Source: Apricaphanius iberus
Taxonomy: Eukaryota > Chordata > Actinopteri > Cyprinodontiformes > Aphaniidae
Reading direction: 5' to 3'
Length of the DNA stretch: 64,000 nucleotides
Assembly: GCA_028564705.1 (NCBI GenBank)
Contig: JAPXFQ010002423.1
Span: 1,240,001-1,304,000, forward strand
Below, in pieces: positions 22,827 to 34,540 of the stretch. The position numbers and the translations under genes were made by a program. Under the pieces are notes generated by a model. That model saw only the letters and a program-made list of their open reading frames with translations, was not told where the DNA came from and ran no database searches. The first letter of the stretch is position 1. Each line of letters opens with the position of its first letter.

Positions 22827-25590
22827 CTGCAGGGAAAAAAATGAAAAGAGAGCATGAAAAACCTCTGACTTAGAATGTCAAAACTTCTCCTGAACTTGGT
22901 TTGGGGAAAATCTTTCTCAAAATTGTTTATTTTTTATTGATAAGTTTTGAGTTATTGTAATCTATTCATAGCTCCAGCTCAATTTACCCTGTATCCACAA
23001 TGATGTAAGAACGGGGTGTTCCTGCACCATTGCCTGTTTCCACTTTGTACCCCCAGCCTTATTACAGTATGTTTCTACCCCAGGTTGGTACCCATAAACT
23101 TAACCACTGCATCTCATTTTTTTCACTATGTTGTTAACTATTTTTGGAGATCACAAATCACAAAAATCACAAATATGCTCAGCTGTAATAATTTTAAATA
23201 AATATAACATTTTGAAGATTACATATTAAACCATTTGTACATAATTGTTGGTCCTAACCATATCCTAAGAACACACTGCTCCTTTTCATAACTAGTAAAG
23301 TTGTAAAGGAAAAAATTACAAATCCAATCAGACTAATACTGTCAAAGTAAAACACAAAAAGCTACATTTAAGTGCAAAATGATGTACTTGTTTTTTTGTG
23401 ATTTATATAAAAAAAACAATACATTTGTTTATTTATTTGAACATACATTCATTTCTGCTTAGATTGGGAAAATAAAAGGATAAAAACAATAGAGAAAATT
23501 TAAAACATGAAACTTTATGTATAACAGCATCATTTTGATTTGATTCAGTCCAATAAGACAAATTTCTGAAACTGTGTGAACAAAAACCCCTTTTTTGTTA
23601 AATTTAATTAAAAATGTTCTATCTTGCTTTTATAAACTAGCAGGTCTAAGACAACAGTTATACAAACATATTTTCAAAGAGGCGTGTCTTGTGTTATAAG
23701 ATAATAGAACCTAATGTTATCCCAAAAAACAAGCCCACTTGATAAATGATACTGCCTAGCAATCACCCACTATAATATATACTAGGATTTCTGCTTTGAT
23801 CAGTTATGACATGTTTTGTTAATAATTAATGCACATGAGGTACTTTGTTACACTTATATTTTATTCCATAATTATTGTTATGCCACTTCAAAAACCACAC
23901 CAGTTGACCTTGTTCAAATATAGAAACAAAAATCGAGCAATTTTCGTGAAACTAATAATCATGCACGATTGAACCTTCATTTCGGTTTAAGACATGACCG
24001 CTTAGTGCACTATGTGGTCATTGTTCTCCTCTGTACTGTCTTTGGGCAATTAGTCCCATGGGTCAAATTGCCTGACCTTTTCTCTGGCTGGAGCCAGAGT
24101 AGTGATTCATTCTCAGATGACAAGGGAAGTACCCAGAGCTGTAATATGCATCTGAAGCTCAAGGCCACATCCCAAATGGGAGAGGATTGACCGGCTTAGA
24201 TACTGGCCAGTGGCACAGCAGAGCAGCATTTGGCAAGCCAATGACCTCATGTCCACATTACAGCCATCACAGCAGTCTCTTTGCAACATGATAAGCACTA
24301 AATTGGGGTAAATTAGGACAGAAACTTGAATCACAGCTTTATTTGGAGAGCCTTAAAACAGGACATCTGCTGTTTATCAAGGAGAAGGCAGTTCTGGGAA
24401 TGGACTAAACAAATACAACTTGCATGAGTGAGAGGAAACATCCCAAGGTCTCAAAACTAAATCGAGGCAGGTAGCCTCTGAGGGTCACATAAGATGATAA
24501 TGAATATTTAAACGGCAGTTCCAAAAACTACAGGAATTTACACTGTTATGTTTCGAGCAATTTCCTCTCCATCCCTTATTCATAACTCAACCTAAATTAT
24601 TCCTTTATACCAGTTCATCCGAAGCCCAGAGAAGCTTAAGATGACATTTTGCTCAACAGTTATGCAGTTTGTTCTTACAACTTCCCTTCTCTGTGTGTCA
24701 TCAATGATCTATGTATTAGATACAATCAAAGGTGCTGCACTCATGTACGCCTCTTGCTAGTCCCATCTGTTAGGAAAGCATATCTACAAAAGGACACTAT
24801 GAGAGCTGCATCTGATGCCACTTCCCCTATCTGCGCAAATCACTCCAAATTTATTGTATAAAAACATTAAACCAAACTCGGTGCAGGCCACATTGTAGTA
24901 GCGTGAGGATACACACTGAGTAAGTGGATTTGAAACTAATCAGATTTGGCAGTAGACAAAGGGAATGTGCACGGAGGAGCAAAGGAGGGCAGAAAAAGGT
25001 GGATGAACAAGCAAATAAGAATGCTTGGATTATGGATTCAGGGATAGATTATACCACCATTACAGCTGCTTTGACTTGATATACGGCACCAGCAGCTTTC
25101 CTGAGCAAATGGCATGTATGTTTGCTGCTCACTTTCCTGGAAATAGTCTGATACAATCTTTCACCCTGAAGCATACAGGCTCTGTCGATAAAGGCAGTCA
25201 TGCAAAAATAAATAGATCACTCATCGAGGGAGTGGAACTTTAGGGTTAGCCAGCCTGGATATGAAGGCAACTGACATGGACAGAACCATATCCCAGTGTT
25301 CTCAGAGGGCCAGTCCTCCACAAAAGAAGAGCAAGTGCATTTCTATCTACACTTTGTGATGGTGGATCTGCACAGTCCATATAGCATCTGTTCATGAGAA
25401 CTATTGGTCAATTACAAAGTTGTGCACAGATTGGCTAAGAGCGTTATTAGGTCAACAATCGTCACACCCTTCAGTTAGACCTTATATTTCTCCATGAATT
25501 TTATGGAAATATTAAAATTGTATTTTCATTTATATATAAAAGAAAGCTTCACTGATCAGAGCTGACTGTATAGATAATCGTTCTATTATA

Positions 25591-27200
25591 CAGGTGCTGG
25601 CCAGTAAATAAGAATATCATCAAAAAGTTGAATTATTTCAATAATTCCATTCAAAACGTGAAACTTGTACATTATATTCATGCAATGCACACAGACCAAT
25701 GTATTTCCAATGTTTATTTCTTTTAATTTTGATATTTATAAGTGACAACTAATGAAAACTCCAAATTTGGTATCTCAAAAAATTAGAATATTTTAAAGGC
25801 CAATGAAAAAAAATGTTTTTTTTTAAATGTTGGCCAACTGAAAAGAATGAACATGAAAAGAATGTGCATGTATAGCACTCAATACTTAGTCGGGGCTCCT
25901 TTTGCCTCCATCACTGCAGTAATGCGGCGTGGCATGGACTCGATCAGTCTGTGGCACTGCTCAGGTGTTATGAGAGCCCAGGTTGCTCTGATAGTCGTCT
26001 TCAGCTCCTCTGCATTGTTGGGTCTAGCGTATTGCATCTTCCGCTTCACAATACCCCATAGATTTTCTATGGGGTTAAGGTCAGGCGAGTTTGCTGGCCA
26101 ATCAAGGACAGGGATACCATGGTCCTTGAACCAGGTACTGGTGGTTTTGGCACTGTGTGCAGGTGCCAAGTCCTGTTGAAAAGTGAAGTCTGCATCCCCA
26201 TAAAGTTGGTCAGCAGCAGGAAGCATGAAGTGCTCTAAAACTTCCTGGTAGACGGCTGCATTGACCTTGGACCTCAGGAAACAGAGTGGGCCAACACCGG
26301 CAGATGACATGGCACCCCACACCATCACTGACGGTGGAAACTTTACACTGGACCTCATGCAACGTGGATTCTGTGCTTCTCCGCTCTTCCTCCAGACTCT
26401 GGGTCCTTGATTTCCAAAGGAAATGCAAAAATTGCTTTCATCAGAAAACATAACTTTGGACCACTCAGCAGCAGTCCAGTCCTTTTTGTCCTTGGCCCAG
26501 GCGAGACGCTTCTTACGCTGTTTCTTGTTCAAGAGTGGCTTGACACACGGAATGCGACAGCTGAATCCCATGTCTTTCATGAGTCTCTTCGTGGTGGTTC
26601 TTGAAGCGCTGACTCCAGCTGCAGTCCACTCTTTGTGGATCTCCCCCACATTTTTGAATGGGTTTGTCGTCACAATTCTCTGCAGGGTGCGGTTATCCCT
26701 AGAGCTTGTACACTTTTTTCTACCACATTTTTTCCGTCCCTTCGCCTGTCTGTTAATGTGCTTGGACACAGAGCTCTGCGAACAGCCAGCTTCTTTAGCA
26801 ATCACCTTTTGTGTCTTGCCCTCCTTGTACAAGGTGTCAATGGTCGTCTTTTGGACAGCTGTTAAGTCAGAAGTCTTCCCCATGATTGTGGAGCCTTCAG
26901 AACAAGACTGAGGGACCTTTTAAAGGCCTTTGCAGGTGTTTTGAGTTAATCAGCTGATTAGAGTGGCACCAGGTGTCTTCTATATTGAGCCTTTTCAGAA
27001 TATTCTAATTTTCTGAGATACTGAATTTAGTGTTTTCATTAGCTGTCAGTTGTAATAATAAAAATGAAAATTAATAAACACTTGAAATATATCACTATGT
27101 GTGGAAGGAAAGTATACAGTATAGAAGTTTCACGTTTTGAATGGAATTACTGAAATAATTCAACTTTTTGATGATATTCTAATTTACTGGCCAGCACCTG
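25591..27200 (-). mobile_element. Complete Tc1-like transposon, 1610 bp, with TA target duplication
   Basis: Both ends begin caggtgctggccagtaaat and are flanked by TA (25589-25590 and 27201-27202). The outer 76 bases of the two ends differ at two places. Weaker similarity continues to about 210 bases, where an inner aattagaatatt copy recurs (around 25781 and 27002), the layout called IR/DR in Tc1-like elements. The only gene is the full-length transposase on the minus strand. It lies in the 22.8-kb intron in the same orientation as the host gene. Near-identical ends and the open frame indicate a young insertion. Confidence 0.95.
25879..26883 (-). CDS. Tc1-like transposase, intact, 334 aa
   Basis: It cuts and pastes its own element by binding the terminal repeats and catalysing DNA cleavage and strand transfer at TA sites in the nucleus (family knowledge). 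The frame is uninterrupted from MGKTSDLTAVQKTTIDTLYK to the stop, near the usual 340 aa. The N-terminus carries a helix-turn-helix (about residues 10-45, KVIAKEAGCSQSSVSKHI), then a basic stretch KGRKKCGRKKC, a second HTH region (NVGEIHKEWTAAGVSASRTT) and the GxxxVWRK-type loop (GNQGPRVWRKSG). The DDE triad is visible: D in MFSDESNF, D in FQQDLAPAH and E in DLNPIENLWG, with 34 residues between the last two (DD34E). The start is the first ATG of the frame and lies about 110 bases inside the inner repeat. Activity is unproven. Confidence 0.95.
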   Translation of the reverse strand: MGKTSDLTAVQKTTIDTLYKEGKTQKVIAKEAGCSQSSVSKHINRQAKGRKKCGRKKCTSSRDNRTLQRIVTTNPFKNVGEIHKEWTAAGVSASRTTTKRLMKDMGFSCRIPCVKPLLNKKQRKKRLAWAKDKKDWTAAEWSKVMFSDESNFCISFGNQGPRVWRKSGEAQNPRCMRSSVKFPPSVMVWGAMSSAGVGPLCFLRSKVNAAVYQEVLEHFMLPAADQLYGDADFTFQQDLAPAHSAKTTSTWFKDHGIPVLDWPANSPDLNPIENLWGIVKRKMQYARPNNAEELKTTIRATWALITPEQCHRLIESMPRRITAVMEAKGAPTKY

Positions 27201-27439
27201 TATACTTGCAATTTTCTTGAAGCTCCGTATTTTTATCATTTTCTTTTACATCCTGAAGTTGAGTAAGACAACACTGCTTTTGAGATCATTACACCTGACC
27301 AATGTAAATCCTTTGATAAGGTTGTGGTTTGATTTGTCTTGATGGTGGCATAAGGTATGTCCTAAGTCTTTTGGCAAATCTATTTTCAATGCTTCTTCAA
27401 GATCAGAACACAACGTCTGCCAACCTAGTCTCCTCTAAG

Positions 27440-29525
27440 TAGGGATGGGTACCGATATCCGGTGCCATCATGGCACCAGTTCTGACATAAATGGTAGTAA
27501 CCAGACCGAAAAGCAGCGCAAATTTCGGTTCCTTTTTTCGATTTTTGGCTCTCCAATCTCTGGTGCTGAAGTCACCGAGGTTGTTAAAAAGCTCCTTGGT
27601 GGCAAGGCACCGGGGTGGATGAGATTCGGCCGGAGTTCCTCAAGGCTCTGGATGTTGTAGGGCTGTGTTGGTTGACGCGGCTCTGCAATATTGCGTGGAC
27701 ATCGGGGGCAGTTCCCTTGGATTGGCAGACCGGGGTGGTGGTCCCCCTCTTTAAAAAGGGGGACCACAGAGGGTGTTCAAACTATAGGGGGATCACACTT
27801 CTGAGCCTCCCTGGTAAGGTCTATTCGGGGGTTCTGAGGAGGAGGGTCCGACGGATAGTCGAACCTCGGATTCAGGAGGAACAATGCGGTTTTCGTCCTG
27901 GCCATAGAACACTGGACAGGCTCTACCCCTCGGCAGGGTCCTGGAGGGTGCGTGGGAGTTCGCCCAACCGGTCTAAATGTGCTTTGTGGACTTGGAGAAG
28001 GCGTTCGACCGTGTCCCTCGAGGTGTCCTGTGGGGGGTACTCCGGGGTATGGGGTACCAGGCCCTTTGATACGGGCTGTTAGGTCCCTGTATGAACGGTG
28101 TCAGGGTCTGGTTCACATTGCCGGCAGTAAGTCGGACTCGTTTCCAGTGAGAGTTGGACTCCGCCAAGGTTGCCCTCTGTCACTGGTCCTGTTCATAACG
28201 TTTATGGACAGGATTTCTAGGTGCAGGCAAGGCGTGGAGTGGGATCCGTTTTGGTGACCTCAGGATTGGGTCTCTGCTTTTCGCAGATGATGTGGTCTTG
28301 TTGGCTTCATCTGAACGTGATCTACAGCTCTCGTTGGAGCGGTTCACAGCCGAGTGTGAAGCGGCTGGGATGAGGATCCGCACCTCCAAATCCGAGACCA
28401 TGGTCTTGAGCCGGAAAAGGGTAGAGTGCCTTTTCCGGGTTGGGGATGAGGTCCTTCCTTAAATGGAGGAGTTTAGGTATCTGGGGATCTTTTTCACAAA
28501 TGAGGGAAAAAGGGAGCGGGAGATCGATGGACAGATTGGTAAGGCGTCTGCAGTTATGCGGGCGCTGTACCCATCTGTCGTGGTGAAGAGAGAGCTGAGC
28601 CGAAAGGCAAAGCTCTCAATTTACCGATCGATCTACGTTCCTACCCTCATCTATGGTCACGAACGCTGGGTGGTGACTGAAAGAACGAGATCGCGGATAC
28701 AGGCGGCTGAAATGAGTTTCCTCCGTAGGGTGGCTGGGCTCTCCCTTAGAGATAGGGTGAGAAGCTCGGTCATCCGGAGGGGGCTCAGAGTAGAGCCGCT
28801 GCTCCTCCGCATCGAGAGGAGCCAGTTGAGGTGGCTCGGGCAACTGGTCAGAATGCCTCCTGGACGCCTCCCTGGTGAGGTGTTCTGGGCACGTCCCGCG
28901 GAAGGAGACCCAGGGGAAAACCCAGGATTTCCTTGAGGGATTATGTCTCCCAGCTGGCCAGGGAACGCCTCGGGATTCCTCCCGATGAGCTGGCACATGG
29001 TGGAACTGTAGAAAGGCTCCTATCACCAATGTGACCCTTGATGTTACTCTATGTGTAAAGAGTGGCCGGGGAGAGGGAGGTTTGGGTCACTTTGCTTAGG
29101 CTACTGCCCCCGCGACCTGACCCCGGATAAGCGGAAGATGATGGATGGATGGATGGTTGGCCACACATACATTGTGAATGTGATTGTGGAGTTCAAAACA
29201 CAACAAAATTGATTTCTTCTATATTTATTTTTTTAAAAGCGCAACTGCATCTAGATTTGTCATTTAATTTACACTGAAAATTGTAGTTTTTTCTGTCATA
29301 TTTAGGAATGGTGATTAACTCACAGGTACCCTGTGATTATTTAGATCAAAATGTTTTATTGTTTGTCAGCCCTACTAAAAATAATAAAAGAGGGTTTTTG
29401 GATGAAGTTAGTATGTTTTCCATTCTTTAAGCACCATTTCAAGCACCATTTAAGCACCAGCACTGTTTCAAAAGTACCGGTTTGGCAGCAGTATCGGATA
29501 AAATCCAAAACAATACCTTTACCTA
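27440..29525. mobile_element. hAT-like element split by a LINE insertion
   Basis: The left part begins tagggatgggtaccgatatc and runs to about 27540. The right part (about 29430-29525) has gtaccggtttggcagcag and a decayed terminus near aacaataccttt. In fish these two halves normally sit at opposite ends of one element with a 'gggatgggtaccg' terminus (recalled). The LINE at 27545-29156 separates them, so the LINE arrived later. No target duplication can be placed and no transposase is seen. Confidence 0.5.
27545..29156 (+). pseudogene. RTE-like non-LTR retrotransposon, 5'-truncated, broken reverse transcriptase
   Basis: The encoded protein, read across several frames, is a LINE reverse transcriptase and C-terminus: GAEVTEVVKKLLGGKAPG, PEFLKALDVVGLCWLTRLCN, VPLFKKGDHRGCSNYRGITL, QEEQCGFRPGHRTLD, VGLRQGCPLSLVLFITFMDR, the active-site LLFADDVVLL (about 28272-28300), then VKRELSRKAKLSIYRSIYVP and AEMSFLRRVAGLSLRDRVRS. 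Frame shifts occur near 27615, 27920-28060 and 28240, and a stop at about 28461 interrupts the frame. The 5' end starts within the reverse transcriptase, so the endonuclease is missing. The 3' end is a GATG tandem tail (29139-29156), as in several fish LINEs. Clade assignment (RTE-like) is from recalled motifs. Confidence 0.88.
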
Positions 29526-31824
29526 CAGTACTTCTAAGTGGGAAGTACCCAGAAACCTTTAAATAGAGGAACCGGTAGCTTTAATAATTAGACACATGAT
29601 TCACCTCAACTGACACATTTCGATGCTTAGGAGCAGCAGCTCCACTCCAAGCTCTCCCCTGCATGGCTCAGCTGCTCCTCACTCCTTATTTATGACCAGC
29701 CACAATATGGGAAGCTGAGTTCAATCAATTATATCCAGGATCTCATCATTCTGATAGTGAAAAATTTTTTACGACCGTACGGTTATACAGACAGGCGGGT
29801 AAATTGTGTGCTTTACGTTTTGGCTCAACTCTTTCTTCACCACAACAGTTCCTTCATTAATGCAAAAGAGGATGGCATCTGTCTATCCATCTCATTTTCA
29901 TTTCTACTATCCTTCATGAACAAGACAATGATCTTATGGAACCGATTAAGGATTATTTGCTCACTGTATAATACATATTATTTTCTTATATGTTTTTTTA
30001 TTGCAGAAGAAGGGGTCACTCAGTTGTTAACTTATATTTCAAGTACTGCCTCACAGCACCCTTACCTACGTCTAAGTCTTATTAACTTTCACCTTCTATG
30101 AAAACAAAAGGTTTGTGTTTTTTCTTTTGCTAAATCAAACCAAATTCCTTATTCACACTGGTGTTGCATGATTCACCGAGTGAGAGCAGTGTCTCTGATT
30201 AAAGAAGTAAATTTTGTAACACTGGCACAGACTGTTTCAGCTCTGTGACTACATCCACTGCAAGCTCAAATGTGCAATGAAGGCGTCTCAGTCATGCCTT
30301 GAAGGGGACTAATTAAAACAGCTTTAATTAGCACTTTACACAGGCACATGCATTTCCAGAGCCTTTCTCCAGTGCCTGACCTGCACAAATCCTGAAACCT
30401 TTTAAAAAGTTGCTTAGACCAATTTGCTACAGTATCACCCATGACACTTAATCCCTAGGTGTTAGTGCTCTGCCCTACAGCTACCCAAGCAAATGAATCA
30501 CTAATGCTAGAAGTTTATTGCCTTGTATTGGTCAGGATTTTATGCTGCATATGGTATGTTGACATTATCATACTGCACATGCCATTAATTTTTTAAGTGA
30601 AGCCAACATCAGTGGCTTTAGAAGCACAGGGTTCCAAGCCATCACTGATATCCCAGAGCGAAGAGAGTCATAACTAATGATGAAGAGGGAGAGGTGAATC
30701 CCAGCAGAGTGGGACTGCAGCAAAGTGCTATGATGTGCTCCACCGTACCCTGCACCCATTACTCATATTATTATTTTCACTTACAGCAATGATTTAATTT
30801 CATCAGCAGTCTAATCAGGTTAACTGATTACCTAGTGCGGCAGCGTAGAGACACAGGCTTTAAGCAGGCCTGTGCATTAATACCACAGAGGGACTATGGA
30901 GACACAGGCTGAATAAGAGAACAGGAAGGACAGGGAGACTGACAAACATAATTTAGGGTATACATTACACAGAAATAAGTTAGACACAATTGGAGTAGAT
31001 TGAGAAAACACTGAAAAACTTTCTTTTAACGATAAAGGGGTATTTACTTGGATACAATTATGAAGGATAAATTATTGTTTTAAGATATCAGGAAGTTTGA
31101 ACGACATACTAGAAAGCAGAAATAATCCAGCACATTTAATCTTATTGCAGAATAATATTTCAGTTAGCAAAACATAACGGAACGAGAAATATAGGCCAAA
31201 ATGATGTGTTTTCTTTCAAAGGTTTGAAGAAGCATTTGATAATGTTCTGTGGTGAACAATCTTTGTTGGTTTGTAGTTCCGCACACAGTTGCAGCTTGAT
31301 GTAAAGCATTTAGGAACCAGCAGTTATTAAACAAAGTGTGAAATTAAAATTGTAATAGCAATACTGACTTACTGTACATCCAAGCTTGTTTCCTTCATTA
31401 GGGTCAGAAGATACATTCTCTCCTATATCCTCTCCTGTTTTAGTGAAATTCCTTGAATAATATTACCAGTAAAAATTCTGTTAAATTGCTTGAAGGAACA
31501 TGGTGGGAACAGTGGCAAAAAGAGATCCAGGGACAGAGAAGAATAGCAACATAGGAGAAATCTAATCACAGTGTCTCTAGCCCCGGCACCGATAGCCCTC
31601 TCCAAGATAGCCGTCTCAGCTGAATAAGGGTTATTATACAACCAGCACTCAACCTCTACCCTCTACTCCATTCCCAGAAAGACATCTGATGTCCTATTAG
31701 CATTCTCTGCAGCCAGCACATCTAGCCACCAAGGGCAACATTTACATCAAAATCTTCCGAAAATACAACCCAAAGAGACAAACTGGACAAGAAAACAAGA
31801 TCAATTTGGAGGGCTATAATTTTT

Positions 31825-31857
31825 TGATGGATGAATGGATGGATGGATGGATAGATG
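31825..31857 (+). repeat. GATG/GATA short tandem repeat
   Basis: About eight imperfect ATGG units (gatggatgaatggatgg and following). It may be a LINE tail remnant, but no LINE sequence is visible beside it. Confidence 0.8.
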
Positions 31858-32662
31858 GTCCTATGAGAGTCAAAGTATAATATATAAAAACACTTTTTGT
31901 GGCTTAAAAGGTAAAGGATAAAATATAAATTATCTGAGTCTGAAATTTTATTATCAGAGTAACATGACATACAACCTAAAAGATACATTTTTTTTTAAAT
32001 TCTAGAGAATGGCTACTAAAAAAAAAAACTAAAAAAAACAAAACAACCTAATGGTACAATTTATGAACTCACATTTCCAAATACAAAATAATCTATTTTA
32101 TATTTTTAGTTGATGATCTCGTAATAATTAAAATGATTTGCACATAGCTATGACAGTTGTTAATTACAAGAAGCATTGACAGGGAATTCATGCAAACACA
32201 AAAGTGAAAGGAAATACTGTGTACACAGAATGCTGGAAATACAGTAACTTTTTAAATACATCTTTTCTATTGCAGCAATTTTTTCATTCTAAATTATATA
32301 AAACGAGGTTAAGTTCTTGTCAAAAACAAACAAACAAGCAAGACCTTTTCGTTTTGAATTGGACTTAAATGATTAACACATTCAAAAAATGATAATAGAT
32401 TAAGATTTAACAGCTAAACAAATAAGTAAATAAATGGAGAACGAATATCAATATAACTCAGCAAGAAGCAGTTTATTGTACACAGACTCTAACCCTTTAA
32501 ACACATATCTTACCCTGAAGGAGTTTGGGATAAGGTAGACAAACCCCACAGGAGAGAGGGAATGAGGTCTATGCCATTAACTGAAATGTCTCCCTGTACA
32601 GAGATGTCAGCCAGTCACATCTAGTTTAAAAGGTGGGTGACTCTGAATGTGCTTTTCTGAAG

Positions 32663-32688
32663 GTGTGTGTGTGTGTGTGTGTGTGTGT
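32663..32688 (+). repeat. GT dinucleotide microsatellite
   Basis: About 13 GT units in an uninterrupted run. Confidence 0.9.
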
Positions 32689-33734
32689 ACAGTATATGTG
32701 CAGGTGTGGGATTGTGTAATTAGTATTAGTGGGCACCATGAAACCTGACACGGGTTTATGACATGATGTGGAAGGCACTGTAGCTGTAAAATATATTCTT
32801 TACACTTTTTATTACATAACCGTTACAACAGTTTAGTCATACAGGGTATATGAATTCAGATATGCATACTGTCATTATCCAAAAATAATTTTTAGGGTAT
32901 TTTCTTCCAACAATGTGACAATAAAAGAACATTTTAATGTATGTACTTTTTCAGAAGATTTATCACTCTGACATACATTTGTTTTATCTCAAATTAATGA
33001 CAACAAACATTAATAATGTGCAGAGTATTCAGGGTTTTCTACCAGGTTTCACGAGCGCAGCATACTTAATAGGTTTAGGAGTTGTGCATGTTCGGTGATG
33101 ATACCACTATAGTTGTCTATCTGAACTATAGAAAGGCTCCTATAGTTAAACATTTGCAGTGCTTCTACTGTCCCTTGTCAGAGTAGGACTTTGTTGAGAG
33201 AGATTCAACTTCTGACATGGGAAGCAAAGGCCTCTCTAAGCTGTCCAAGCTACCCCAGCCAAAAATAACAACAGCCTGAGAGGGCTGAGCTGATGCAGTG
33301 TGCAGCCAAAAAAAATCCAATCTAGCTATCCAAAAACCCCTAGAGTACCAAGACTTCAATTCAAAGGCCAAAAGTGAGCACAAAAAGATTTGAAGAAGGG
33401 GGATGGGTCAAGCTAAAGGACAAGGTTCCTGTCCTGATAAACCATTGGTCTGAACAAGACATTAATGAAAAGTATTGTAGCACCTTTAGTGAACAAAATA
33501 ACTATAAATATGCAGAAGTTTAAATAGGCAGCGCATGGTTAGTGTCCGGTCAAATGTGTTTTCCACATAATTGCTCAATATCTCTTTGAAGCATAGAGAC
33601 AACAAACAGATGTGACAATAAGGGTCATTTAGGTGGGCCTATACCAGACTTAGAACAGTTTGAGCATTAGATATACAAACTTCAAACGTAACACCATTAA
33701 AGGCAAGCGTATTGTATGCCTACGCATGACTAAA

Positions 33735-33995
33735 TAGGCATGCATAGAAATGACCTACATTCGGAATTAGAGTTTACATGCACCACGATTGGATTAACTA
33801 TCGGAATAAACCACCCCTCTCAATCGGAATGAAAATTTTGATACGAATGAGTTTGATTGGTTCAGAGTAATCTGAATGATGTGTACGACGCATTTTTCTT
33901 CCGATTACTTGTGTCCATGTAAACGTAGTCAATGAAAGGGGTGGTTTATTCTGATAGTTAGTCTGACCGTGGTGCATGTAAACACTTATTCTGAA
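33735..33995. repeat. Long imperfect hairpin (inverted repeat arms of about 85 bases)
   Basis: The left arm (about 33735-33825) contains gacctacattcggaat, gtttacatgcaccacg and cggaataaaccacccct. The right arm (about 33930-34005), reverse-complemented, contains tacctacattcagaat, gtttacatgcaccacg and cagaataaaccacccct in the same order. The arms agree at most positions and enclose roughly 100 bases. This is the architecture of a foldback-type non-autonomous DNA element; no target duplication was identified. Confidence 0.65.
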
Positions 33996-34321
33996 TGTAG
34001 GTAATTCCTGCGTATGTCTGTTAAGTCATCCATAGACGTCGAATACGTCGGCCTAAAAAATAACGGGATTCGGTTTGTAATTTGTTTGTGTAAATAAGAA
34101 TGAATTCTTGTGGATGTAAAATCTGGACCAGAAAAAAAATAAAAGCACGCTCTGAAGAACATCGTGGTCCTCCATTTCAAATTTGCGCAGAGATGTTTGT
34201 TTACAACAAAAGTCTATTTCTTCTACGCCCGATTCCCGGTGTTTTAGATAGTTCTGCGCATGTCAAAATGATTTATTCTGTTCAGAAATGTAGCAGATGT
34301 AAAGGCTTTTCATAATCGGAC

Positions 34322-34540
34322 AGATTTCGTCAGGGCACATGTACTCATCAAATTCTAATCCGAACTATGATCAGATTAAAGATATTTTGCACATGTGAAC
34401 GTACTAAAATGGAATGAAGTTTTGATCCGAATGAGTTTGATCGGGTCAGAGCAATCTGAATGTCGTGGTTACATGAAGCATCTGTATTCTGATCAGGCTT
34501 TTAATCTGATTACTTGAGTCAATGTAAAGGTAGCCAGTGA
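34322..34540. repeat. Second copy of the 33.8-kb repeat text
   Basis: The block near 34405-34455 (ttttgatccgaatgagtttg, tcagagcaatctgaatg) repeats, in the same orientation, the block near 33830-33880 (ttttgatacgaatgagtttg, tcagagtaatctgaatg). A gtcaatgtaaaggtag stretch near 34525 parallels gtccatgtaaacgtag near 33915. Together with the hairpin it looks like two diverged copies or one composite element. Confidence 0.55.

Noticed and set aside
25847..26911. Plus-strand open frames of 65-162 codons at 25847-26179 and 26407-26911
   Set aside because: They are antisense shadows of the intact minus-strand Tc1 transposase.
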